Shown here: positions 56,977-64,000 of the stretch, one piece after another
How positions within the stretch are numbered: the stretch's first letter is position 1
Layout of the letters: every line of letters starts with the position of its first letter
Notes under the pieces: generated by a model
Databases searched by the model: none
The model's input: only the letters and a program-made list of their open reading frames with translations
Told to the model about the DNA's origin: nothing
Assembly (NCBI RefSeq): GCF_002355515.1
Contig: NZ_AP014809.1
Coordinates: 2,442,501 to 2,506,500 of the forward strand
Length of the DNA stretch: 64,000 bases
Direction of reading: 5' to 3'
From: Methylorubrum populi
Lineage (GTDB): Bacteria; Pseudomonadota; Alphaproteobacteria; Rhizobiales; Beijerinckiaceae
Translations under genes and position numbers: made by a program

Positions 56977-57696
56977 TCAGTGCCGGCGGGCACCGTCGCT
57001 GAAGCGGTTGGCGCTGCGCACGATCTCGCTGAAGCAGGTCAGCGAGGCGTCGGCGGCGCGCTGCATCTCCGTGACTTGGAGACGAATCGCCTCCGCCGGG
57101 GACTTGGCGCGGGCGAGCGCCTGGATGTGCGCGATCGCCGCTTCGCCCTCGCCGCGGGCGAAGGCGAACAGCTTCGCGTTGATCTCGGTAAGGGGCGCGA
57201 AGGTCGGCACGAAGGCGAAGCTTGCGCCGATATGGACGCTGTGCGGCTTCGGCGGGGCGCCCAGGGCGGCCTCGGTTTCGGCCAGCGTCCGCGCGAGAGT
57301 CTCGTTCGCTGCTTCCACCGCCGTCTCCGCGGCTTCGGCGGCCTCCGACACGATTGGCTCCGGCACGGTGGGCACGGCGGCGACCTCTGCCGCATCTTGA
57401 ACGGGATGCTCGATCGTCAGGCCGCCTTCGGCCGCCTGCGCCTCGGTGGGTTCAGCGGTGGGGCCCGAGGATTCGGGAGCGGCGTCCGCGGCCGGCGCGG
57501 CGGCCTCCACGGTCGGGACGTCCGCCGCGGTCGTCTCAGGCACTTCCGGTTGCTGACCCGGACCGGTCTGGTCCTGGTCGCCCTGGGTCTCGGCGAGCAG
57601 CGCGTCGGCAACCTCGGATTGAGGCGCGGTCAGCGTCGGCGGCTGGGAATTGACGGGCGCTCCGGATGAGCGTCCTCTGCGGCGGCTCGACGACAT
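56977..57696 (-). CDS. Long phasin-family protein
   Basis: A 239-residue protein: a basic start (MSSSRRRGRSSGAP), about 120 residues of Ala/Glu/Pro-rich low-complexity sequence, then a phasin-like helical C-terminal domain (FAFVPTFAPLTEINAKLFAF, MQRAADASLTCFSEIVRSAN). Phasins coat polyhydroxybutyrate granules; the extended disordered N-terminus is unusual next to the short classic phasin encoded just upstream. The ATG at 57696 starts the basic segment; the upstream frame runs over the neighbouring phasin gene. Confidence 0.75.
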   Translation of the reverse strand: MSSSRRRGRSSGAPVNSQPPTLTAPQSEVADALLAETQGDQDQTGPGQQPEVPETTAADVPTVEAAAPAADAAPESSGPTAEPTEAQAAEGGLTIEHPVQDAAEVAAVPTVPEPIVSEAAEAAETAVEAANETLARTLAETEAALGAPPKPHSVHIGASFAFVPTFAPLTEINAKLFAFARGEGEAAIAHIQALARAKSPAEAIRLQVTEMQRAADASLTCFSEIVRSANRFSDGARRH

Positions 57697-57883
57697 GGGC
57701 CTTCTCCTCGTTCGAAACCCTGTGCCCCCGCCCGCTCTCAATACGGCTACGGGGCCGATTGGCGCTGCGCGGAGCATAGCGTCGGAGCACGGGGTATGCC
57801 GAGCCCGTAGGGTGCGGATTCGGCCCCGTGCTCCCGCGACGGGCCATGGCGCCTTCGACGCCGTGGCCCGAAGCCGGACCGGA

Positions 57884-58237
57884 TTAGCGGGCGGCGCTCT
57901 GAGCGAGGGCACCGTACTCCTTGGCCTGGGCCTGGAGCGCGGCGAACTGGGTCTTCAGGAACTCGGACTGGATCTCGAAGGCCTCGCGCGGGTCCTTCGC
58001 GCGCACGACGCGCTGCGCGTAGTCGAAGGTGGTGTCGGCATTGACCTTGGCGTGGTCGAGGCTCTTGAGCACCGCCGCGTGCAGCGTCGACTGAACGGTC
58101 GAGGCCGAGTTCCGGATCTGCTCGGAGGTCTTCACCGCACCGTTCAGGAACGTGCCGAAGGCGTTGCGAGCCTGATCGACGCTCTTGTCGGCAAAGTCAC
58201 GGAACTCGGCGGGGATCTCGAAGCTCTGGGTGCTCAT
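57884..58237 (-). CDS. Phasin
   Basis: A 117-residue all-helical phasin: IPAEFRDFADKSVDQARNAF, EQIRNSASTVQSTLHAAVLK, FEIQSEFLKTQFAALQAQAK and EYGALAQSAAR. It coats polyhydroxyalkanoate granules and controls their size. The promoter region contains a perfect 19-bp palindrome between the -35 and -10 boxes, fitting control by a PhaR-type repressor. It is upstream of the longer phasin gene (187-bp gap). Confidence 0.92.
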   Translation of the reverse strand: MSTQSFEIPAEFRDFADKSVDQARNAFGTFLNGAVKTSEQIRNSASTVQSTLHAAVLKSLDHAKVNADTTFDYAQRVVRAKDPREAFEIQSEFLKTQFAALQAQAKEYGALAQSAAR

Positions 58238-58319
58238 CTGTCTCTCCTGTCAGACGGACCGGGAGAATTCGGTTTCGGGGAGCCTCGTAGGCCTCCCCGC
58301 GGCTAACCGGCCCGCACCC

Positions 58320-58348
58320 CATATGTTGCGGTGCAACATAAAAGTCAA
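58320..58348 (-). promoter_or_regulatory. Phasin promoter with embedded palindromic operator
   Basis: On the minus strand TTGACT (58348-58343), 17 nt, CATATG (58325-58320). The perfect palindrome TATGTTGC-ACC-GCAACATA (58322-58340; plus-strand centre GGT) fills the spacer and covers the -10. Its TTGC-N3-GCAA core is like TGC-N3-GCA sites reported for PhaR. Binding is inferred. Confidence 0.6.
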
Positions 58349-58478
58349 GGACAGTTTCCGACAGGCTCTGAACAATGTCCGTCCGATGGTGGGGCGGGGT
58401 TTATGCTTTTGTTATAGATCTAGTTTCTGGGTTCGATCCCGCGACGGCACCGCTCCGGATCGGCTTGCGAGGCCGGCA

Positions 58479-59792
58479 CTATAATGACGAAAAGGGGTCC
58501 CTGCCAAGGGAGGCGCCGCGGGGATGGGCGGTCGGAAGCTGTGTGTCGTGCCCGACCATACCGCACTGCCGCATAAGGTATTCATCTCTCAGCCGGCTGT
58601 AGAGGGTCAGCAGGGATCGAGCGTGGGCGGCGAGCGTCAGCGGCGCCCGCCAGTACCGGTCATAGGCCTCACGGCCGAATCGGGCGGTCAGCGCATCGTC
58701 CTTGAGGCTGCCGAACGCACCGGTCAGTGCCGCCGCCTCCGGCTCGACGACGAAGCCGGTCTCGCCGTCGACGACCTTCTCCGCGGCGCCGGAACGCCGC
58801 GAGGCGACGACGGGAAGCCCCTGGGCCAGCGCCTCGTAGACGGTGAGCGGCCCGGTCTCGAGCCAGCGCGACGGAGCGCAGACCGCGCGCGCCCGTCGGC
58901 GCAGGATCGCCGCGACCGCCTCCGGGCTGCGCCAGCCGAGCACCTCCGCGCCCTCCGCCCGCAGGCGCGCCTCCAGCGGGCCGGCACCGACGAAGAGCGC
59001 GGGCAATCCGACCCGGCGCGCGGCCTCGGCGACGAGGTCGGCACCCTTCTCCGGGGTGAGGCGCCCGACATAGACGACAGCGTCGTTGGCGGCCGGCTCC
59101 GCCGGCGGCCCGCGCTCGATCCGCACGGGGTTGTCGACGCGGTGGTGGCGCACGCGCAAGGTGCCGAGCCGTCCCTCCACCCGTGCGCGGCTGCCGTCGC
59201 AGACATGAACGACGTCGAGCGCGGTCCGCCCGACCGCCAGCCGCAGGGCGGCGGCGCGGCCGACGCGCACGAGCTTGTGCAGCCGGCTCTTCGGATCGCA
59301 GGAGGCCGCGAGGCAGGCGCCGGAGAGGGGAGTGAGGGTGCAGGGTTCCGCCCGGTCGAAGCGGTAGTCAACGCCGTTCGGGCAGGCGAGAGCGTAGTCG
59401 TGGAGCGTCAGCACGACGGGGATGCCGCGGGCGAGCAGCACCGGCAGCACGGCGGGCGAGAGCGCGCGGGTCCACTGGTGCAGATGGAGGCAGTCGGGGG
59501 GGCGCGGCAGGGCGTCGAGCGTGTCGAGCGTCGCGGCGAGGCGCGCGGCGGCCGCGCCGTTCCAGATCCCCGACGCCGCACCGCGCCATGCCGGCAACGA
59601 CCATACATCCGGGAGGCCGAGTTCGATCCGGCGCAGGCGCGGATGGTCGAGCAGCGGGTCGACGGGGCCGCCGATCGCCTGGATGTAGGTCACCTCCGCG
59701 CCGGCCTCCGCCAGGGCGCGGGCGGATTCGACGGCGACCTTCTCGGCGCCGCCGCTGGCCGCAGCGAATTCGGCGAGGATCACGACATGCAT
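58479..59792 (-). CDS. GT4-family glycosyltransferase
   Basis: A 437-residue GT-B enzyme. The N-terminal acceptor domain opens MHVVILAEFAAASGGAEKVA; a Cys-rich stretch (CPNGVDYRFDRAEPCTLTP, ACLAASC) follows; the donor domain contains VVYVGRLTPEKGADLVAEA, FVGAGPLEARL, and the E-x7-E-like ETGPLTVYEALAQGLPVVAS. It transfers a nucleotide-activated sugar, substrate unknown. The ATG 59792 begins the fold; upstream frame is shadow. It is divergent from a related GT4 gene with 226 bp between them. Confidence 0.88.
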   Translation of the reverse strand: MHVVILAEFAAASGGAEKVAVESARALAEAGAEVTYIQAIGGPVDPLLDHPRLRRIELGLPDVWSLPAWRGAASGIWNGAAAARLAATLDTLDALPRPPDCLHLHQWTRALSPAVLPVLLARGIPVVLTLHDYALACPNGVDYRFDRAEPCTLTPLSGACLAASCDPKSRLHKLVRVGRAAALRLAVGRTALDVVHVCDGSRARVEGRLGTLRVRHHRVDNPVRIERGPPAEPAANDAVVYVGRLTPEKGADLVAEAARRVGLPALFVGAGPLEARLRAEGAEVLGWRSPEAVAAILRRRARAVCAPSRWLETGPLTVYEALAQGLPVVASRRSGAAEKVVDGETGFVVEPEAAALTGAFGSLKDDALTARFGREAYDRYWRAPLTLAAHARSLLTLYSRLRDEYLMRQCGMVGHDTQLPTAHPRGASLGRDPFSSL

Positions 59793-60018
59793 CGCCGTGC
59801 CCTGCTCGGAGGTAAGGGCGTCGTCGCGACGGGAGATCCCGTTCTCGGGCAAGGTGGCGCTCCGGGGACGAGGCCGAGACAGCGCGGCGAAGATCCGCCC
59901 GCAAGGTTTACGGGAGATCAACTGCCGGCTGGTAAACGGGTCTGGATCGTTCGCGGATCATCGCGAGAGCGGCGCGTCGGCTCTCGGGAAGACGCGTGGG
60001 AAAGAGTCGGGAGCCGCC

Positions 60019-61293
60019 GTGCACGTCGTCCTCGTTCTCGACCATGCCCATATCAATGGCGGGCAGGCCAAGGTCGCCCTCGATTCGGCCGTCGGCCTGC
60101 GGCAGCGCGGCCACCGGGTCACGGTCTTTGCCGCCGTCGGCCCGGTCGATCCCCGTCTCGCCGCGAGCGGTGCGCGGGTGGTCTGCCTCGGGCAGGACGA
60201 CATCACCTCCACCACCAACAAGCTCGCCTTCGCCGTCCAGGCGATCTGGAACGCCCGCGCCTCCGCCCGCCTCGCCGCGGAACTGCGGCTGTGCGATCCC
60301 CGCGACACGCTGGTCCACGTCCACGCCTTCGCCAAGGCGCTCTCGCCCGCGATCGGCACGGCGATCCGGCGCTCGGGGCTGCCGTGCCTCTACACGATGC
60401 ACGAGTTCTTCCTCGTCTGCCCCAACGGGGGATTCTACGAGTATCCGGCCGACCGGATCTGCCACCGCACGCCGATGTCGGCGGCCTGCCTCACGACGAA
60501 TTGCGACGCGCGCTCCTATCCGCGCAAGCTGCTGCGGGTGGTGCGCCATCTCGGCCTGGAGCACGTCGCCGGGCTGCCGGGCCTGTTCCGCCACGTGATC
60601 ACGATCAGCGCGCTGCAGGAGCGGGTGATCGCGCCGCTCCTGCCCCCGCGCACGGTGTTCCACCGGATCGACAACCCGATCTCGGTCGAGCGGCAGCCGC
60701 CCGAACGCGGCGCGCGCGAAGACGTCCTGTTCGTCGGCCGCATCTCGACGGAGAAAGGGGCGCCGATCTTCGCCGAGGCCGCGCGGCGGGCCGGCATCCG
60801 CCCGGTCTTCGTCGGCGACGGCCCGAGCGCGGAGGCGCTGAAGGCGCGCTATCCCGAGGCGGTGATGCTCGGCTGGAAGAGCGGGCCCGAGGTGCAGGCC
60901 CTGATGCGGCGCGCCCGCGCCCTTGTCTTCCCGAGCATCTGGTACGAGGGCCAGCCGCTCACCGTCTACGAGGCGCTCGCCTGCGGCTGCCCGGTCATCG
61001 TCTCCGACGCCTGCGCCGGGCGCGAGGCGGTGGAGGACGGCGAGAACGGGTTCTGGTTCCGCTCGGGCGATGCCGGGGCGCTGGCCGCCCACCTGACCCG
61101 GCTGTCGGACGACGTGCTGGCGACCCGCATGGCCGAGCGCGCCTACGAGCGCTACTGGTCGGCGCCGCTCAGCGTCGACGCACATCTCGATCGCCTGGAG
61201 CAGGTCTACGGCCTCGTGATGCGCGAGGTCCGTCCCGCTCCGCACCCGACCGAGCGGCCGGGCCTGCGCGGCGCGGCGCCCGCAGGACCGTGA
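60019..61293 (+). CDS. GT4-family glycosyltransferase
   Basis: A 424-residue GT-B enzyme starting from GTG 60019 (GGGAG at good distance), HVVLVLDHAHINGGQAKVAL. The middle holds YTMHEFFLVCPNGGFYEYPA and CLTTNCDARSYPRK; the donor domain has VLFVGRISTEKGAPIFAEAA, FVGDGPSAEALK and EGQPLTVYEALACGCPVIVS. Domain order and several motifs match the divergent neighbour, so the two are probably related enzymes of one glycan pathway. Confidence 0.88.
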   Translation: MHVVLVLDHAHINGGQAKVALDSAVGLRQRGHRVTVFAAVGPVDPRLAASGARVVCLGQDDITSTTNKLAFAVQAIWNARASARLAAELRLCDPRDTLVHVHAFAKALSPAIGTAIRRSGLPCLYTMHEFFLVCPNGGFYEYPADRICHRTPMSAACLTTNCDARSYPRKLLRVVRHLGLEHVAGLPGLFRHVITISALQERVIAPLLPPRTVFHRIDNPISVERQPPERGAREDVLFVGRISTEKGAPIFAEAARRAGIRPVFVGDGPSAEALKARYPEAVMLGWKSGPEVQALMRRARALVFPSIWYEGQPLTVYEALACGCPVIVSDACAGREAVEDGENGFWFRSGDAGALAAHLTRLSDDVLATRMAERAYERYWSAPLSVDAHLDRLEQVYGLVMREVRPAPHPTERPGLRGAAPAGP

Positions 61294-61371
61294 CCGATCG
61301 CGCGATCGCACGAAACAGGAAGGCCGCGCTCGCGTTGGTCCGCATCAGAGCCGCGCGGCCACGCGCGACGC

Positions 61372-61572
61372 ATGACGACAGACCGCGAGGTAGACGTGTC
61401 CGACAAGACCCAGCCGACCGACGAGACCAAGTCCAAAGGCTTCCAGCAGGACGGAAAGGGCGACAAGGCGATCCCCGAGAACCGTAAGGACGAGAAGGAC
61501 GAGCGCCTCGACGAGGCGCTGGAGGAGACGTTCCCCTCAAGCGATCCGGTTTCCGTCAAGATCACGAAGTAG
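61372..61572 (+). CDS. Small acidic/basic hydrophilic protein, hypothetical
   Basis: A 66-residue, fully hydrophilic, Lys/Asp/Glu-rich and probably disordered protein ending in the recurrent EALEETFPSSDPVSVKITK motif found in many short alphaproteobacterial proteins. ATG 61372, or GTG 61396 (giving VSDKTQPTDE), could be the start. It lies 78 bp after the GT4 gene and converges on the GGDEF-EAL gene. A stress role is often guessed for such proteins but is unproven. Confidence 0.7.
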   Translation: MTTDREVDVSDKTQPTDETKSKGFQQDGKGDKAIPENRKDEKDERLDEALEETFPSSDPVSVKITK

Positions 61573-61579
61573 CTCGGGC

Positions 61580-63991
61580 TCAGGCCGCGAGATCCGGCTC
61601 CTGCCGGGTCAGCCCGCGGGCCGTCGAGGCGGGGCTCGGCCGGCCGAACAGGTAGCCCTGCACCTCCCCGCAGCCCTCGGCCCGCAGATGTGCGAACTGG
61701 GCCTCGGTCTCGACGCCCTCGGCCACGGTGACGATGCCGAGGCTGGCGCCGAGGCCGATCACCGCCCGCACGATCGCCGTCGAATGCGGGTTCTCGCCGA
61801 TCTGGCTGACGAAGGAGCGGTCGATCTTGATCTTGTCGAACGGAAATTTCTGCAGGTAGCTCAGCGAGCAGTAGCCGGTTCCGAAATCATCCATCGCGAT
61901 CCGCACGCCGAGCCCCCGCAGGGCGTGCAGAGTCGCCACATTGGCCTCGCTCGCGGCGAGCAGCACCGATTCGGTGACCTCCAGTTCGAGCCGGTGCGGT
62001 GCGAGCCCGGAGAGGGCGAGCGCCTCGCGCACCGTCGCCACGAGGCCGGGATCGCGGAGTTGCACCGGCGAGAGGTTCACCGCGACGCGCACCGGATCGG
62101 CCCACAGGCTGGCCTCGGCGCAGGCCTGCCGCAGCACCCAGGCGCCGATCGGCACGATCAGGCCCGCTTCCTCGGCGAGCGGCACGAATTCGGCCGGCGG
62201 GATTGCGCCCTCGATGGGATGGTGCCAGCGCAGCAGCGCCTCGAATCCCACAACCGCCCGCGAACCGACGCCGATGACGGGCTGAAAGGCCAGCCCGAGA
62301 TCGCTCCGGGCAAAGGCCTCGTGCAGGTCGGTTTCCCGCCGGCGCCGCGATCGGGCCCAGCCGTCCATCGCCGCCTCGAAACAATGGGCGACGCTGCCGC
62401 CGTCGGCCTTCGCCCGATAGAGGGCGAGATCGGCGTTGCGCAGCAGGGTATCGGGGTCGGTTCCGTGTTCCGGCAGGCGGGCGATGCCGATGCTCACGCC
62501 GATCTGGCAATCCCGGTCGCCGAGCCTGACCGGGCGTGACAGGGCCTCGATGATCCGGCCGGTGACGGCTGAGACGGTTGCGCTGTCGGGGCTGTGCAGC
62601 AGCACGGCGAATTCGTCGCCTCCGAGCCGGGCGACGAGATCCTCCCGGCGCAGGCAGGCGGTGATCCGTTCCGCGACCACCCGGAGCAGGGCGTCGCCGG
62701 CCGGATGGCCGAGCGTGTCGTTGACGAACTTGAACTTGTCGAGGTCGAGGCACAGCAGGGCGGCGCCTGTGCCCGTCCGGGCCTGCTCGGCGATCGCCTC
62801 GGCGAGGCGGAGGGCGAACAGAGCCCGGTTCGGCAGGCCTGTCAGCGAGTCGTGATGCGCCATGTGGGTGATGCGGGCCTCGGCGCGGCGCTGCTCGGTG
62901 ACGTCGATGGCCGCGCCGAGAAGGGCGTGGCGTCCCTCGAAGGCGAGGGTCCGCTCGAACAGCGTCACCTCGATCAGCGATCCGTCGGCCCGCAGGTGAC
63001 GCTGCGGGTGGCCGTCACGGGCGGGACCGCGTGCGCCGGCTTCCGAGAGGTCCGTCAGGCTCCGGGCCAGAAAAGCGTCCCGGCTGTAGCCGTAATGGGC
63101 GACCGCCGCCTCGTTCACGGCGATGAAGCGGGCCGATTCCTGGTCGACCAGCCACATCGGCAGCGGGTTGCTCTCGAACAGGAAGCGGAACGAATCCTCC
63201 CGCGCCTTGATATCGCCGACATCGGTCATGGCGACGGCGATGAGGTCGCCGATGGCCTGCGCCTCGACCTTCAGGTGGAGCGTCGTCCCGTCGGAGCGCG
63301 GCGTGGCGAGCTCGAACACCGCCCGCTCGGAGCAGCCGAGGATGCCGGACAGCCGCTGCGCCACACCGAGGCGCGCCGGGACGAAGTCGCACAGCCGCTG
63401 CCACTGCAGGCTCTCGATCGATCGGCCGAAGATCTCGGCGGCGCCCTGATTCAGGGCGACGACCTTGAAATCCGCGACCCCGCCCTCGGCGTCGCGGATG
63501 GCGCCGAGGGCCATCAGCCCCTGGCCGGTGGCACCGAACATCGCCTGCATCAATTCGGTGCGCACGCCCTCGCTGTCGACGTGGATGAGGAGGAGGGGGG
63601 TTCCGCCGCCATTGGCGAGCGGGACGCCCACGAGGCTCCAGGTGGTGACGATGCCGTCGGTGATGCGGTCACAGCGTGCGCTCGCCGGCTCGCCTGTGCG
63701 CAGGGCGGCAACGCCGATCTCCTCGATCGGCCGGCGGATCTCGTCGGGCATCCGGGCGAGCGGCCGGTCGCGGATCTCGTCCTCGAACCAGTCGCAAAAT
63801 CCCGGGCCGCCCCACAGGATGCGCTCGGCCCGGCCCTCGCGCGTGGCGATCAGGGCGCAGCGATCGGCCAGACGTCCGAGACGGCCCAGAACGACGGCGT
63901 CGTAGCTCGGCATCGCCCCGGGGCGGCTTCGACAGTTGCGCCAGTGCTGGATCAGCGCGGTGGCGTGCGCGTCCGATGTCGGGATGGGCAA
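61580..63991 (-). CDS. PAS-GGDEF-EAL cyclic di-GMP signalling protein, 5' end uncertain
   Basis: At least 803 residues, reading open to the window edge, so the true start may lie beyond it; TTG 63991 and ATG 63913 are only candidates. Order: sensory N-terminal region with two PAS-like modules (second near FLFESNPLPMWLVDQESARF), GGDEF domain with intact ARLGGDEFAVLL and an RRED inhibitory site five residues ahead, and an EAL domain with EALLRWHHP, VNLSPVQL, TESVLL and DDFGTGYCSLSYL. Both catalytic sites look complete, so it may make and break cyclic di-GMP. No transmembrane segment is apparent. Confidence 0.9.
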   Translation of the reverse strand: MPIPTSDAHATALIQHWRNCRSRPGAMPSYDAVVLGRLGRLADRCALIATREGRAERILWGGPGFCDWFEDEIRDRPLARMPDEIRRPIEEIGVAALRTGEPASARCDRITDGIVTTWSLVGVPLANGGGTPLLLIHVDSEGVRTELMQAMFGATGQGLMALGAIRDAEGGVADFKVVALNQGAAEIFGRSIESLQWQRLCDFVPARLGVAQRLSGILGCSERAVFELATPRSDGTTLHLKVEAQAIGDLIAVAMTDVGDIKAREDSFRFLFESNPLPMWLVDQESARFIAVNEAAVAHYGYSRDAFLARSLTDLSEAGARGPARDGHPQRHLRADGSLIEVTLFERTLAFEGRHALLGAAIDVTEQRRAEARITHMAHHDSLTGLPNRALFALRLAEAIAEQARTGTGAALLCLDLDKFKFVNDTLGHPAGDALLRVVAERITACLRREDLVARLGGDEFAVLLHSPDSATVSAVTGRIIEALSRPVRLGDRDCQIGVSIGIARLPEHGTDPDTLLRNADLALYRAKADGGSVAHCFEAAMDGWARSRRRRETDLHEAFARSDLGLAFQPVIGVGSRAVVGFEALLRWHHPIEGAIPPAEFVPLAEEAGLIVPIGAWVLRQACAEASLWADPVRVAVNLSPVQLRDPGLVATVREALALSGLAPHRLELEVTESVLLAASEANVATLHALRGLGVRIAMDDFGTGYCSLSYLQKFPFDKIKIDRSFVSQIGENPHSTAIVRAVIGLGASLGIVTVAEGVETEAQFAHLRAEGCGEVQGYLFGRPSPASTARGLTRQEPDLAA

Positions 63992-64000
63992 ACGAAGGCC

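Noticed and set aside
58420..58465. tRNA-like T-arm GGGTTCGATCCC followed by GCACC
   Set aside because: Only 3 of 5 T-stem pairs form and no matching acceptor strand, anticodon or D arm lies upstream, so neither a tRNA nor a clear attachment-site remnant.

Overview
The window is high-GC, densely coded chromosomal DNA from an alphaproteobacterium. The protein sequences, gene order (str/S10 ribosomal genes without rpsD, adjacent phasins, an Anbu proteasome-like locus) and a palindromic repeat of a kind I associate with this group point to the Rhizobiales, most likely Methylobacterium/Methylorubrum. The genus is an inference from recall, not from a search. I see no plasmid, phage or insertion-sequence gene.

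Layout. 0-2.7 kb: a LysR regulator divergent from a two-gene glyoxalase-like dioxygenase/hydrolase unit, with a perfect 10-bp inverted repeat between them. 3.0-7.4 kb: an AT-richer pocket with two tiny membrane-protein candidates, then a long SMC-like ATPase of the MukB/MksB/JetC type with no partner genes beside it. 7.8-17.5 kb: rpsL-rpsG-fusA-tuf and rpsJ-rplC-rplD-rplW-rplB-rpsS-rplV-rpsC-rplP-rpmC-rpsQ on the plus strand, closed by a hairpin. 17.7-21 kb: a BCS1-like AAA ATPase, a small hypothetical gene, a Nudix hydrolase and an OhrR/MarR regulator. 21.2-31.7 kb: the rest of the ribosomal cluster on the minus strand (rplN through adk, then rpsM-rpsK-[MBL hydrolase]-rpoA-rplQ). The two halves of the usually continuous str-S10-spc-alpha cluster therefore face each other, as if one segment had been inverted.

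32-42 kb: a mixed region of small secreted proteins, a nuclease-fold protein that has lost catalytic residues, a diguanylate cyclase, a PAP2-like membrane enzyme, a DUF992-like protein, tRNA-Leu(UAA), a flavin monooxygenase with a zinc-finger protein, map and radC. 42.3-48.9 kb: the Anbu cluster (ATP-grasp, alpha-E, transglutaminase-like, Anbu peptidase), split by an MFS transporter gene. 49-64 kb: sirtuin, CNNM/CorC-type protein, a 1010-residue double glycosyltransferase with N-terminal repeats, small proteins, a Deg protease, two phasin genes with a candidate PhaR-type operator, two divergent GT4 glycosyltransferases, and a PAS-GGDEF-EAL protein at the right edge.

Most genes are housekeeping. 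The points most worth following are the orphan SMC-like ATPase, the broken ribosomal super-operon with a metallo-hydrolase inside its alpha part, the interrupted Anbu operon, the palindrome lying exactly between the -35 and -10 of the phasin promoter, the repeat-bearing double glycosyltransferase and a 28-codon membrane peptide coupled to its upstream gene.
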